A stretch of 64,000 nt of DNA from Amanita rubescens (Eukaryota; Basidiomycota; Agaricomycetes; Agaricales; Amanitaceae), in assembly GCA_015039365.1 (NCBI GenBank), contig WION01000174.1, forward strand, positions 1-64,000, given 5' to 3'. Of the stretch, positions 31,329 to 42,334 are shown piece after piece. The notes beneath the pieces are model-generated. The model was not told the DNA's origin and did no database searches. It worked only from the letters and a program-made list of their open reading frames with translations. Both the position numbers and the translations under genes were made by a program. How positions within the stretch are numbered: the first letter of the stretch is position 1; each line of letters starts with the position of its first letter.

Positions 31329-34300
31329 TCAGAGTTTCCTTCGTCTTTTATATTCTAGAAGGAGGTCTTCCATATGCGTCAAGTTATTTTCTGGTTCCCA
31401 TGTGTTTTCGCTGGTGTCATAGCCTTTCCACTTTACTAGGAATTGTAATTTCCCTCTAAACTTGCGATGTGCAAGCAGTGCTTCCACTTCGTATTCTTTT
31501 TCTCCTTCGATCAGATCGGGAGGGGGCCTTGTTTCTGTTATTCCGTGAAAGGAAGTTTCTTTGAACGGCGTTAGTAAGGCGGCGTGGAATACGTTATGAA
31601 TTTTCCATTGTCTTGGTAGCGTGAGACGATATGTCACTGGTCCTAAGACTTCTTTGATGGAAAAGGGACCTTCTCGTTTAGGTGCGAGCTTTCTGCTCTG
31701 ATAAGGAATCTTCAGGTTCCTAGATTCTAACCATACTTTGTCATTGACTTTGAACGGTTTAGTCTTTCTCGTTGTTCTTTCCATCATCTTAGCTCGTGCT
31801 AGATCATGTGCGGCGAGTGCTTCTTCTCGTGCGCGGAACAAGAAGTTGATGCGGTTATCGGCGGTTGGTGTATTTGTCTTGTTTGAGACAAGGGGAAGTG
31901 CAACCGGGGATGTTCCATACATCAATTGGAAGGGCGATTGTTTCAATGCTTCGTGAGTGCGTGAATTATGCGCGAATTGTGCTATTGGTATCATCTTGTT
32001 CCAAGTATCTGGTTCATAGGCACAGAATATTCGGAGATAAGCTTCTAATTCGGCGTTATATCGCTCCGTTTGTCCATCAGTCTGTGGATGGAAGGCGGTA
32101 CTCATTTTGTGTTTAATCTTTAATGAGTCCATTATGCCGTTAAAGACATGTGATGCGAACTGTGGTCCTCGATCGGAGATCATGGTGTCGGGTAATCCGA
32201 AGTTTTTGAATACATTCCGAATGTAGAGGTCGGCGGTTTCGTCGGCGGTGATAGTTTTATTACAAGGCATGAGAATTACTCCCTTTGTAAGTCCTTGATC
32301 GACCACGATAAAGATAGAATCAAAACCGTTACTTATGGGTAAGTCGGTTATGAAATCCATGGTTATTTGTTGGAAGGGTCGGTGTGCGTGAGACTTGATT
32401 GGCATCAGAGGTGCGGCGGTAGGGTGAGTGTTTGATTTCATTTGTTGACATGCCGTGCATCCGTCAATAAATTGTTTAACCATTTTAGACATCAATGGCC
32501 ACCAGTAATGTTCCTTTAATAAGGCGAGTGTTTTGAAGAAACCGGGGTGTCCGCTTGTTGGTGATTCATGAAAATCTCTAATAATATCTCGGCGAAGATC
32601 GGTATCAGGGGGAATAAAAGATTTCCCTTTGTACAGGATTAATTCGTCGTCAAGGGTCCAATCAGAAAGGGCAGTGCGTAAAGGTGGTATTCCTTTTTCT
32701 TTTAGACATTTCTTGATTGATTGAGCGAAGTCGTCTTTGACAGTTATTTCCATTGCTCTGTCACGGAGATCTTCGGCGATTGTGCGAACAAAGAGTTCTT
32801 TTGGGAGCATCGTTATTAACTCTTCTGGTTCGTCTTTTGTCATGTGATCGGGTCGGCGGGATAGTGCGTCTGCTATTATTAGTTTTGCTCCGGGGATGTG
32901 GGTTAATTTAATATTAAATCGAGACAAATCGTTCCACCATCGTGCTTGGCGGTTCGTAAGACGTTGTGGTTCTCGATAATAGAGTAAATTCTTGTGGTCG
33001 CAATGAATAATGACAGGGTGTTCTGCTCCTTCAAGCAGGTATCTCCATTCGTTGTAAAGAGCGTAATAAATGGCGAATAACTCTCGGTCGTAGATTTGCC
33101 ATCATGTTTCAGTCGGTGTTAAAGCGTGGGATAGGTATCCGCATGGGTGTAAGTCGCCATTGTCATCTTTCTGCATAAGAACTGCTCCGATAGCGCGGTC
33201 TGATGCGTCCGTTTGTAGAATGAAAGGTTTGTTAACGTCGGGCATCGTTAAGACAGGCGCGGATGTGAAGCGTTCTTTTAATAGATCAAATGCGACTTGG
33301 CATTCTGCGGTCCATGTCCATAATTTGTTTTTCTTTGTTAGGTCGTGCAGGGGTCGTGCAAGGTGGGCGAATCCGAAAATAAACCTTCGATAGTAATTTC
33401 CGAATCCTAAAAAGGATCTAACTTGTTTAACGGTAGAAGGGGTTGGCCAGTCCCTAATTCCGGCAAGTTTGATCGGGTCCATTTTTATTGTATTTTTGGA
33501 TATGACGGTGCCTAGAAAATCAACTTCTTTGGCAGCGAATTTACACTTTTCAAGCTTGAGGTAAAGATCGTGTTTCTGTAATCGTTCAAGTACTTGTTTT
33601 GTTCGAATCTCGAGTTCTTCTTTAGTGCGCGCGTGTATTAGCATGTCATCCATGTAGATGACGAGCCATCCTTTTTCTGTAAAATCCCTGAAATAATCGT
33701 CCATCATAGCTTGGAACGTTGCTGGTGAATTTCGTAACCCAAAGAACATGACGTTAGGTTCAAATAAACCTCGATTGGTGATAAAGGCGGCTTTCCATCT
33801 GTCAGATTCTTTGATTTGAACGTTATTATATCCCCAACGGATGTCCAATTTCGTAAAGTATTCCGAATCTTTGAGTTTAATCATAAGATCGGAGATAAGG
33901 GGTAATGGATATGCGTTTGGTTTAGTGTATTCGTTCAAATATCGATAGTCTTGGCAGGGTCGTAGTTTTTGTGCTTCTTTCTTCTCTACAAAGAAGAAAG
34001 GTGATGCCTGCGGCGATTTCGATGGTCTGATGTAGCCTTTTTCAACATGTTCTTTGATCCATTCATCCAGTGTGTTCTGCTGTTTCGGAGATAAGGGATA
34101 GATTTTTCCTCTTTTTGGTATGAAATCATCGCGAAGTTCTATCTGGTGATCCCAAGATCGGCTTTCCGGGAATCGTTCACTTGCTTTTTTCTCGAATACA
34201 TCTTTCCATGCCGAGTATTCAGGAGGGAGCGTGTAAACCTCCTCTGTTTGATGGTATTTGTGTTCCATTTGTTGAGCTGGTGTATATCGTGCGATAGTTA

Positions 34301-34940
34301 CTTGGTCGTATTCGTCTTCTGACCAGCTTCCTATATCCTCAAATGTATGCGTGTTCCATCTGTGATCTGTCGTCTGTGATCCTTTGTGTGACATCAAATA
34401 TCCGATGACGAGATCTTCTTCCCTTTCAGGCATAGCTATTCTGTCAATCTGTTGACAGATGCTCCGAAGTGATGCCTTGATCTTATCCTGTTCAGAGTCT
34501 CGGAACTCTAGAGTCTTTTCCTTCCAGTTTACGTCAGGGTTATGCTTCTCTAACCAAGGAAGCCCCAGTATAACCGTTTGTTTTCCTATTGCTGATACGT
34601 AAAACCATTCAGTCATGCGTTTTCCGTTCATTTCGAAGGTGATTAGACATTGTTCATCAATTTCTCCTTCTTTGTTTATGGTGCCATCGACGTTATAAAC
34701 TCTAATTGGTCGTAGAGTTTTTCGTTTTCTCCATTTGTGTGCTATCCTTTTGTCGATAAATATCCCTTCGGCTCCACAGTCGACAAGGGCAACGAGGTTT
34801 TCAGTGTTGTTTTCAGTTTCAACTTCGATAGGGACGGATAATCTTCGTTTCGAAATAGATTGTACTGTTACATGAGATATATCGAGAGTTGAATCTGGTG
34901 TGTCTGAGACTTCATCCACTGTCATGAGTCCCACTGTCAA
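31329..34940 (-). pseudogene. E2 pol (protease, RT, RNase H, integrase, chromodomain) with one stop codon
   Basis: Collinear with the intact E3 pol. Order: aspartic protease with VALVDCGAEGIFI (Cys in the DSG/DTG triad); RT with LDIRWGYNNV, FFGLRNSPATFQ and the YMDDMLIHA catalytic box; RNase H (LQTDASDRAIGAVL, YDRELFAI); integrase zinc finger (GHPGFFKTL...CTACQQMK); integrase core (MDFITDLP, SDRGPQFASHVF, PQTDGQTERYN); chromodomain (LQFLVKWKGYDTSENTWEP). A TGA at 33104-33102 replaces the CGA (Arg) of E3 just before the RNase H YDRELFAI segment, a C-to-T change at a CpG. The rest of the frame is open. A TTG begins the track of the frame; the first ATG lies about 5 codons in. Confidence 0.9.
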
Positions 34941-36679
34941 AAATCCTCGTTATCATCGGCAAGAGATAGTAATAGATCATTCTTTTCGTCGGTTGACATC
35001 CCTTTCATCAGCGCTCGGATGTTCTTGGTGTAATTTGGTTTAGACTCTCGGACTTCTTCTTCTTCCCAATTTCCGTCACCATCATTTGATGTGGCTCGAA
35101 TGTGACGTTTGGGCGTGAATCCTCTTTTCCTTCCTCCTTTAAATCGGCCTTTCCCTTTGTTTCTTTTCTTCTTCGGGCATTGCCCTGACATGTGTCCTTT
35201 GATTCCGCAGATAAAACATAAACCGTCTTTGATGTAGCGTTCTCTTTCTTCTTTGGACATAGATCTGATCATAAGTTCTAACTCCGGGTCTTCTTCTTGT
35301 TCTAGAAATTTATGATCGATCTGCATAGCCCATGATTCATCGTTATGAGAGGATGATGAATGACCATTTCCAGATCGGGGGGAATAAGCGTATGAACGGG
35401 TTCGGATGTTGTCGAGTTTGATAGCAATGTCGTACCAATCTTGTAATGTTTTTGGGTTCATGAGCATTGCCTTTTCGAACTCGGGTGCTGTAAGTCCTTT
35501 TCCGAACATATGGAATGCTGCTTCTCCTTCGATTCCTGCTTTCGTGATTTGTTCCTTGAACTGATTGACATAATTAGGCGAGGTCATCTGTTTCTTTCCT
35601 TTCATGGACGATCTGTTCTGTAGATTGAGAATTTTCGTGTATGCATTTCCGCTTGGATCAACTTCTCCCCAATCTGTCAAGAATGATAGTTTGAATGCTT
35701 CCCAGTCATCGAATAAAGCGGGTCTTGTGACGCCTCCTTCTACGGTAGCGCGTGATTTTCGTAACTCCGCTAATTTATTCTTTTTCCATTGTCTAGCTCC
35801 ATCTGAGATCTTATTCAGGGCAGCAAGGATCTTTAAACGGTCTGTATTCATCCGTTCAGGATTCATGTCAAAGAAGATTTCGATATCTTCTATGAACGTA
35901 TTGGCATCCTTTCGCTTCCCTTTGAATTCAGGGAGATCTCCGATGAGACTAGGGGTTCGTGGGTTGGGTATAGGGTCTGTACTTCCTCCAGACATTCTTG
36001 GTGATGGTGGGGGTGATGGATCTCTGCGTGGTGGAGTTGGATCGGGTTTAGGTTCGTCTACTTCGATTCTGTCAGAGTCAAACGGGTCTTCTTCGTCCTT
36101 TTCTTCTTTAGGGTTCGAAGGACCTGGTTCGGGATTGGTCGGTTGTTGGGCAGGTGTTGGTGTCGTTCCAACTGAAAGGTCACTGAGAAAATCAAGAGAT
36201 AGATCGGGTTTTTGATCTGTATCTTCTTCTTTCTCGGATTCACTATTGTTTAGGCCAAAATTTGCTTTCTTTTTGCCTTTTGTAGTTGTTTGTATGGAAA
36301 GGAGAGTTCTCGGTCTTAAGTTCTCTGGTAGAGCGTCAACAGTCCCTTTTATCCAAGTGGGGGTGTTGAAGTATTCGTTAGGGACAAATTCTTGTGTTTC
36401 GGATGCTATCCAACGTTCTGTAAGGTGATCGAATCTGATGTGCTGTTCCTGAAGATATAGATCTGCGAAATAATAATACGATTCGTTCGGAGGTCTAGTT
36501 TCTTTTTGTGGTATCCAGAATTCTTGTTCTTTAACTGGATTTCCTCCTAAATCTTCCCAGATTCGTTTTGCACCGTTTAATCTGACGTAGTATCCGTCAA
36601 GAACGTAATTCCCTTTACGATCTCGTGTAGCTCTGTTTGGTGGAGCTCTCCAATCCGTTTTGACAACGTGGCCAGTAAC
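34937..36679 (-). CDS. E2 gag with long AUG-less N-terminal extension
   Basis: Open frame of 581 codons between a TAG at 36682-36680 and the TGA at 34939-34937. The first ATG is at 35995, codon 229, just before the conserved PRTPSLIGDLPEFKGKR block; from there Gag is 352 aa. Motifs: retrotransposon-gag region (RMNTDRLKILAALNKI, ARQWKKNK), and CCHC knuckle CFICGIKGHMSGQC followed by a basic tail. The upstream 228 codons have protein-like composition (FWIPQKETRPPNESYYYFA) and are conserved in E3 with two 6-nt indels that keep frame. How the extension is translated is unresolved: non-AUG start, splicing from a leader exon, or frameshift. Confidence 0.75.
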   Translation of the reverse strand, partial: VTGHVVKTDWRAPPNRATRDRKGNYVLDGYYVRLNGAKRIWEDLGGNPVKEQEFWIPQKETRPPNESYYYFADLYLQEQHIRFDHLTERWIASETQEFVPNEYFNTPTWIKGTVDALPENLRPRTLLSIQTTTKGKKKANFGLNNSESEKEEDTDQKPDLSLDFLSDLSVGTTPTPAQQPTNPEPGPSNPKEEKDEEDPFDSDRIEVDEPKPDPTPPRRDPSPPPSPRMSGGSTDPIPNPRTPSLIGDLPEFKGKRKDANTFIEDIEIFFDMNPERMNTDRLKILAALNKISDGARQWKKNKLAELRKSRATVEGGVTRPALFDDWEAFKLSFLTDWGEVDPSGNAYTKILNLQNRSSMKGKKQMTSPNYVNQFKEQITKAGIEGEAAFHMFGKGLTAPEFEKAMLMNPKTLQDWYDIAIKLDNIRTRSYAYSPRSGNGHSSSSHNDESWAMQIDHKFLEQEEDPELELMIRSMSKEERERYIKDGLCFICGIKGHMSGQCPKKKRNKGKGRFKGGRKRGFTPKRHIRATSNDGDGNWEEEEVRESKPNYTKNIRALMKGMSTDEKNDLLLSLADDNEDF

Positions 36680-36755
36680 CTACGGGCTGGCTTTCCGGAA
36701 GTTCGTCGAAGTGTATGTTATCAAATGCCAATGAATCGATGTTCAGGCTTATTGA

Positions 36756-36768
36756 TAAGTTCGACTTA
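36756..36768 (-). promoter_or_regulatory. E2 primer-binding site, probable self-priming
   Basis: Directly next to the 5' LTR (minus sense) lies TAAGTCGAACTTA, the exact complement of TAAGTTCGACTTA in the LTR (36965-36953) at the predicted transcript start. No tRNA-like PBS is seen. Caution: the 13-mer is itself nearly palindromic. Confidence 0.5.
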
Positions 36769-36770
36769 AT

Positions 36771-37222
36771 TGTTACGAACTCGTTAATCTCAACCTAAGT
36801 TGCAACGGCAACTCTAGTCACGATTACAAGTCTTAAGTCAAACGTTAAGATTATAAGTTCAATACTAAGTCAAGACGTTGACTTAGAATCTGAGGACGAT
36901 TGTGATAGATGAGTTAAGAGCAAGGTTATATTGTCAGACGACAATAAACAGCTAAGTCGAACTTAGGGTTCGACTCTAGAATACATGCGGTACTTATACT
37001 AGCAAGTACAATGAGACGTACTAATTAATGTATAAAGGTAGGTACGAAAGTAAGTATAAGGACGGCGTCATATGTGGAACAAGGGATGGTATAAGAAAGG
37101 GAACGAGTTAGTCCGTATGAATCGAGCATAAGGGGAGCGATGAATAAGGTATGCATAAAGAAAATAAACATGTCCGACGTATCATGTAAGCATAATGCGG
37201 GAGTCCGTACCGTGTTGTAACA
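36771..37222 (-). repeat. E2 5' LTR
   Basis: 452 bp, looks identical by eye to the LTR at 29084-29535, including the TATA-like and TAAGTTCGACTTA elements read on the minus strand. Confidence 0.9.
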
Positions 37223-39864
37223 GATACTGGGGCTTCCGTGGCTCGAGAAGCATGACCCAATCATAAGCTGGAGGAATAGAACTCTGGAGTTCCGTAACTC
37301 CAAAGAAGATGAATGGAAGGCATCAATACGGAGCATCTTGCATCGACTCGATGAAGAAGCAATGCCTAAATGGGAAGAAGACGTCGTAATTCGGTATTTG
37401 TTGTCACACAAAGGACCAGAAGAGAAGAGTCTAAGTTGGAAACCACCATTTGAAGACATAGGAAGATGGACTGAAGGAGATTACGATGAAATCACGATTA
37501 ATCGCTATTCACCAGCTCAACAAATGGAACACAAGTACAACATCGATCAGAAGGAAATCACGCTACCTCCTGAGTATCTCGAATGGAAAGAGATATTTGA
37601 AAAACAAGCGTCAGAACGATTCCCAGACCGAAGATCATGGGATCACGCAATTGAACTTCGCGAAGATTTTATACCAAAGAAAGGGAAGATCTACCCAATA
37701 TCACCATTACAACAAAATACGCTTGACGAATGGATCAAAGAACAACTAACTAAAGGATATATACGACCATCCAAATCTCCGCAGGCAGCGCCATTCTTTT
37801 ATGTCGAAAAGAAGGATAGCAAAACACTCAGACCCTGCCAAGATTACCGATACTTGAACGAACACACGAAACCAAACTCTTACCCCCTACCACTCATATC
37901 CGATCTGATGCTACAACTTAAGGGATCACAATACTTTACGAAACTAGACATCAGATGGGGATACAACAATGTTCGTATCAAAGAAGGAGACGAATGGAAA
38001 GCCGCATTTATCACAAATAAAGGACTATTCGAACCGACAGTTATGTTCTTTGGATTACGCAATTCACCAGCAACATTTCAAGCAATGATGGACAATTACT
38101 TCAGGGACTTCATGAACGAAGGATGGATCGCCATTTACATGGATGACATCTTGATACACGCGCGCAACAAACAAGAACTCGAGAAAAGAACAAAGCTAGT
38201 ACTCGCAAAATCAAAAGAACATGATCTTTACCTGAAACTTGAAAAATGCAAATTTGCCGCCGAAGAAGTAGACTTCTTAGGCATGATAATCACAAAAAAC
38301 ACGATAAAAATGGATCCAATAAAACTCACTGGAATCAGAGACTGGCCCCCTCCGACAACAGTTAAACAAGTACGCTCGTTTCTTGGATTTGGAAATTACT
38401 ACAGACGTTTCATATCCGGATTCGCGCACCTCGCACGACCCCTTCACGACTTAACGAAGAAAAACAAGATATGGGAATGGACACTAGAATGTAGAGTCGC
38501 CTTCGACTCATTAAAGGAAAGTTTCGTAACAGCACCAGTACTAAAGATGCCAGATGTCAATCAACCCTTCATACTTGAAACAGACGCATCTAAATGGGCT
38601 GTCGGAGCCGCTCTAATGCAGAAAGACGAAAACGGAGACTTACACCCCTGTGGATATCTCTCACACGCACTTACGCCTACTGAACGAAACTGGCAAATCT
38701 ACGACCGAGAGCTCTTTGCCATAATTTACGCCCTTAACGAATGGAAATACCTACTGCTCGGAGCAGAACACACACTCACTATACACTGCGATCACAAAAA
38801 CTTAACCTATTACCGCGCACCACAACGTCTCACAGCTAGACAAGCGAGATGGTGGAATAATCTCTCAAGATATAATTACCAACTAATTCATGTACCCGGA
38901 GCAAAACTAACTCAAGCGGACGCCTTATCCCGCCGACCAGATCACACCAATGGAGAAGAAGATGACGAAACAGTCACGATGCTCCCTGACTCACTATTCA
39001 TTCAAGTCATCGCCGAAGATCTCCGAGATCAAGTAAAGAACGCAACTCAAACCGACGAGTTTGCTGAAACCATTAGAAGATGCTTAAAGGAGAAAGGAAC
39101 AGCACCCCTCCGCACAGCAATCACCGATTGGACCGAAGATAATGGAATCATCCTATTCAAATATAAGGCATACGTTCCAATGGACTCCGATCTTCACCGA
39201 TCTATTATTAAAGAATACCATGAAGCACCGAGTGCAGGACACCCTGGATTCTTCAAAACACTCAGCCTACTAAGGGAACACTACTGGTGGCCTAGAATGA
39301 CGACACTTGTCAAAAGTTTCATCGACAGATGTCTTACCTGTCAACAGATGAAACCTAATACACATCCCACTGCCGCGCCCCTAATGCCGATTAAATCCCA
39401 CGCACACCGACCATTTCAACAAATTACTATGGATTTCATCACCGATCTACCGCCTAGTGACGGTTTTGATTCTATCTTTGTCGTGGTCGACCAAGGACTT
39501 TCAAAGGGAGTAATTCTATGTCCCTGTAATAAAACTATTACATCAGCCGAAACCGCCGACCTCTACATCAAAGAAGTTTTCAAGAACTTCGGATTACCAG
39601 ACATCATGATATCTGACAGAGGACCGCAATTCGCAGCAAAAGTCTTCAAAGGAATAACTAGCGCACTACAGATTAAACACAAGATGAGCACCGCCTTTCA
39701 CCCTCAAACAGATGGACAAACGGAACGCTATAACGCCGTGCTTGAAGTATACCTCCACATATTCTGCGCCTATGAACCAGACAAATGGAACAAGATACTT
39801 CCTATCGCACAATTCGCTCATAACTCCAGAACGCATGAAGAACTGAAACAATCACCATTCTATC
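37223..39864 (+). pseudogene. E1 pol, central part (RT, RNase H, integrase), cut by hAT element
   Basis: Resumes E1 pol after E2 at the duplicated GATAC (ILGLPWLEKHDP). It contains RT (LDIRWGYNNVRI, FFGLRNSPATFQ, catalytic YMDDILIHA), RNase H (LETDASKWAVGAAL, YDRELFAIIYALNEW), integrase zinc finger (GHPGFFKTL...CLTCQQMK) and core (SDRGPQFAAKVF, PQTDGQTERYN). The frame is open to SPFYL at 39864, where the hAT element enters; the stop at 39945-39947 belongs to that element. Diverged from E2/E3 pol (same domains, many substitutions), so E1 is a separate family. Confidence 0.9.
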
Positions 39865-40958
39865 TAGTGATTGCCAGGGGTTGGCCCAACCCTGGGGGTT
39901 TTGGCAGGGGTCAGCCAGGGGTAGGGGTAGGGGTTGCATGGGTCTGACCCCTCTCAACCCCTACCCCTGGCTCTGACCCTCACTCAACCCCTCCCCCCCC
40001 AAGGGGTCTTGGCTCAAGTGTCACAGTAACATGTGACATGGCACCCATACCTATATAGCTCAGCAAAATAATCTAAATAATCCAAGATTTATCACTCATC
40101 ATTTACCCCTCTACAAGGGTACAAGTTTATCTTGATCAGCCTGAGGGTTATTGCAATGCTCCAAGATTTATCACTGATCATTTACCCCTCTACAAAGGTA
40201 CCAGTCTATCTTGATCAGCCTGAGGGTTATTGCTGAATGCTATTCATCACACATCAATCATTGGGAATGTCATGTGGAGTGAAATCTAAATGGCAACATT
40301 CCCCTTGGTTGATTCAAGATTGAGGAGGCTGTCAGATCCAGGGTGGAAAAGCAGGATGATATAACTGTCAAACATAGTGATAAATTGGTAAAGATTGTAC
40401 ACTAGTGACAGAGATAACATTCAATTAGTAACATTAAAACAAAATGAAGAGTACATCTTTGGTTCAATCCTACATTGTTCCCCTCTGTCTACCCCTATGC
40501 TTATGGATAGAGTATGGGTATGACATGTTTAACAGTTGGGATACCTTAGCCCACCCTAACAGAGCATGAGGGTGAATTTGAGGGTTGTGAAAGTTGTATA
40601 ACAATAAAATGATACTATCGCAAGTGCAGGACAGTCATTTTCATCTCAAGGGTTGCTTTAGAAAGCCACAGCAGTTGAATGGCCAACAAACCAACCAGCT
40701 GATGGTATGCTTGGCTTCATGGTGAAGTTGAGGGTTGTGATTGTATAACAATAAAATGATGCTATTCCAGGTAGCTACATGTCTTTTAGCTATACCCTTG
40801 AGGGTAAACCGCCAGGGTTGCTTTGACCCCTCTACCCCTCACTGACCCCTACCCCTGTGAGGGGTAACCCCCCAACCCCTGGTGAAGGGTCAGGGGTTTC
40901 AGGGGTAGGGGTAGGGGTTGGCTCTTGAAAACCCTGGGGTTACCCCTGACAATCACTA
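39865..40958. mobile_element. hAT-like nonautonomous transposon in E1 integrase, 1094 bp
   Basis: Ends are TAGTGATTGCCAGGGG and, inverted, TAGTGATTGTCAGGGG. Target duplication is 8 bp with one mismatch (ATTCTATC 39857-39864, GTTCTATC 40959-40966). Removing the element restores SPFYL|MYGSNPVAL of the E1 integrase frame. No transposase. The interior has a 79-bp tandem duplication (40081-40159, 40160-40236) and a second repeated block (AACAATAAAATGAT at about 40600 and 40750). Subterminal CCCCTACCCCTG-type motifs are dense at both ends. CpG is very rare although the surrounding E1 is CpG-replete. Confidence 0.9.
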
Positions 40959-40966
40959 GTTCTATC

Positions 40967-41562
40967 TCATGTATGGATCTAACCCTGTGGCACTACCCCA
41001 GGTTACAGAACAGTCAGCTACCCCTGTAGCAGACGAACGCATCAGACTCCTGATCAAAGCAAGAGAAGAAGCTCTGGCAGCACACGACCTTGCACGCCTC
41101 AAAATGGCACAACGAACGATGAAACACTCTAAACCGTTCAAAGAAGGAGAAAAGGTTTGGCTAGATTCAAAGAACCTACGCATTCCTTATCAATCACGTA
41201 AACTTGCACCTAAACGAGAAGGACCCTTCAAGATAAAGAAAGTCTTAGGACCTGTCACCTATCAACTAGACTTACCAAAACAATGGAAGATACACAGCGT
41301 TTTCCACGCATGTCTACTATCACCATTCAAAGAAACAGAATTCCATGGACCTAATGACACACGTCCACCACCCGATCTGATAGAAGGATCAGAAGAATAC
41401 AAAATAGAAGCTATTCTCACACACCGAAAGATCGGACGTCAATTACAGTTTCTCGTCAAATGGAAAGGCTATGATACAAGCGAAAACACTTGGGAACCCC
41501 AAAGGAACTTGTCAAATGCCGAAGATATCCTTGACGAATATAAGAAACGTAGGAAACTCTGA
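40967..41562 (+). pseudogene. E1 pol, C-terminal part (integrase end and chromodomain)
   Basis: Continues from 39864 after the hAT element. It holds the GPY/F-type region (KVWLDSKNLRIPYQSRKLAP, KKVLGPVTYQL, KIHSVFHACLL) and a chromodomain (LQFLVKWKGYDTSENTWEP) that should direct integration to particular chromatin. TGA at 41560-41562 is followed immediately by ATG (TGAATG). Confidence 0.9.
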
Positions 41563-41602
41563 ATGAGCAAAGATTACACCTACAAACACCCAGAAACTAC
41601 CT

Positions 41603-42334
41603 ATGAATCATGGAATCAACAAGAACCTCACCGACAATCTCGCCAACAACGACGAGAGCACCATCACCGGAACCGCCTATATACTCAGTCTTTACCCAAA
41701 CAACGACGACAACACCACCACCACCGTCGAATCCCCAGATACATCCAGTAATCAGGATGCTAGCAGAAGGACAACGGTCACCGAACCCAATAGGCCACGT
41801 CTCGTTCCTTATCACAGCGCTTCAGATTCTGACAAAGAGAATCGACCTGATGATTCACCCAGAACAAGCCGAGCTACGAGTCCTCACGATACCACAGAAG
41901 ATCAAAATAACGGAGGACATAATGAAGATACAAAGAGAATTAGGAAAATACTTGATAACATGCGAAAGGTATATCATAACCCCGACTCTTTTGCCGAATT
42001 CGACAAGGAATCAACTGGCGATCTTCGCGACAGAAGCGATGATAACAACCCAGCTAGCCCTAGCAGTCGTCGAGTCATGGCAGACATCACTCCCTCTGAA
42101 CCTCAGACGATCTTTATGACATTCACAGACTATAACAGCTCAGCTCTTATGCGAAAGACTATTGACAACATTAAAAGACTTTCCGGCCTGTCAATCAATT
42201 CTCAGGAACTGGAACGACTTACCAGACTCTGGCGTATTCTCTCAGATGCAAGACTCGCCAAGGCAATCATCGTCAACGCTCGAGAACAATACAACTATCA
42301 CTGCGCAGATCTTATAGAAATCTGGACCAACTTA
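41603..42334 (+). pseudogene. E1 ORF3, N-terminal part, cut by E3
   Basis: Homologue of E2/E3 ORF3: NRPRLVPYHS corresponds to HRPRLVLHTT, and REQYNYHCADLIEIWTN to RDQYNYHCADLIETFVN. It is interrupted by E3 at ACTTA (42330-42334) and continues at 50446. A different ATG (41563) directly after the pol stop opens another frame of 62 codons, so either ORF3 starts at 41603 or an early frameshift occurred. Confidence 0.7.
41610..42119 (+). CDS. E1 ORFx: overlapping +1-frame ORF (169 aa)
   Basis: Starts 7 nt after the ORF3 ATG, in the +1 frame of ORF3, as in E2/E3. It stops about ten codons from the aligned position of the E2 ORFx stop. Pro/Thr-rich N-terminus followed by a helical part (KIKITEDIMKIQRELGKYL, RNQLAIFATEAMITTQLALA). 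Similarity to E2 ORFx is visible but weak; it would need an alignment. Confidence 0.45.
   Translation: MESTRTSPTISPTTTRAPSPEPPIYSVFTQTTTTTPPPPSNPQIHPVIRMLAEGQRSPNPIGHVSFLITALQILTKRIDLMIHPEQAELRVLTIPQKIKITEDIMKIQRELGKYLITCERYIITPTLLPNSTRNQLAIFATEAMITTQLALAVVESWQTSLPLNLRRSL

Larger units (their letters stand above)
29084..37222 (-). mobile_element. E2: Ty3/gypsy retrotransposon, 8139 bp, inserted in E1 pol
   Basis: LTRs 29084-29535 and 36771-37222 are both 452 bp and look identical; target duplication GATAC at 29079-29083 and 37223-37227. Coding is on the minus strand in the order gag (36679-34937), pol (34940-31329, with one TGA), ORF3 (31327-29576) and overlapping ORFx. Same family as E3, a few percent diverged. 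LTR identity says the insertion is recent, yet pol has a nonsense codon, so the copy is probably non-autonomous. Confidence 0.93.

Noticed and set aside
35604..36215. 203-codon plus-strand frame opposite E2 gag
   Set aside because: Antisense shadow rich in Ser/Gly; no homologue in E1 and no start context.
40081..40236. Direct repeats considered as a CRISPR-like array
   Set aside because: Only two 79-bp copies without spacers, inside a eukaryotic hAT element; CRISPR is not expected here.
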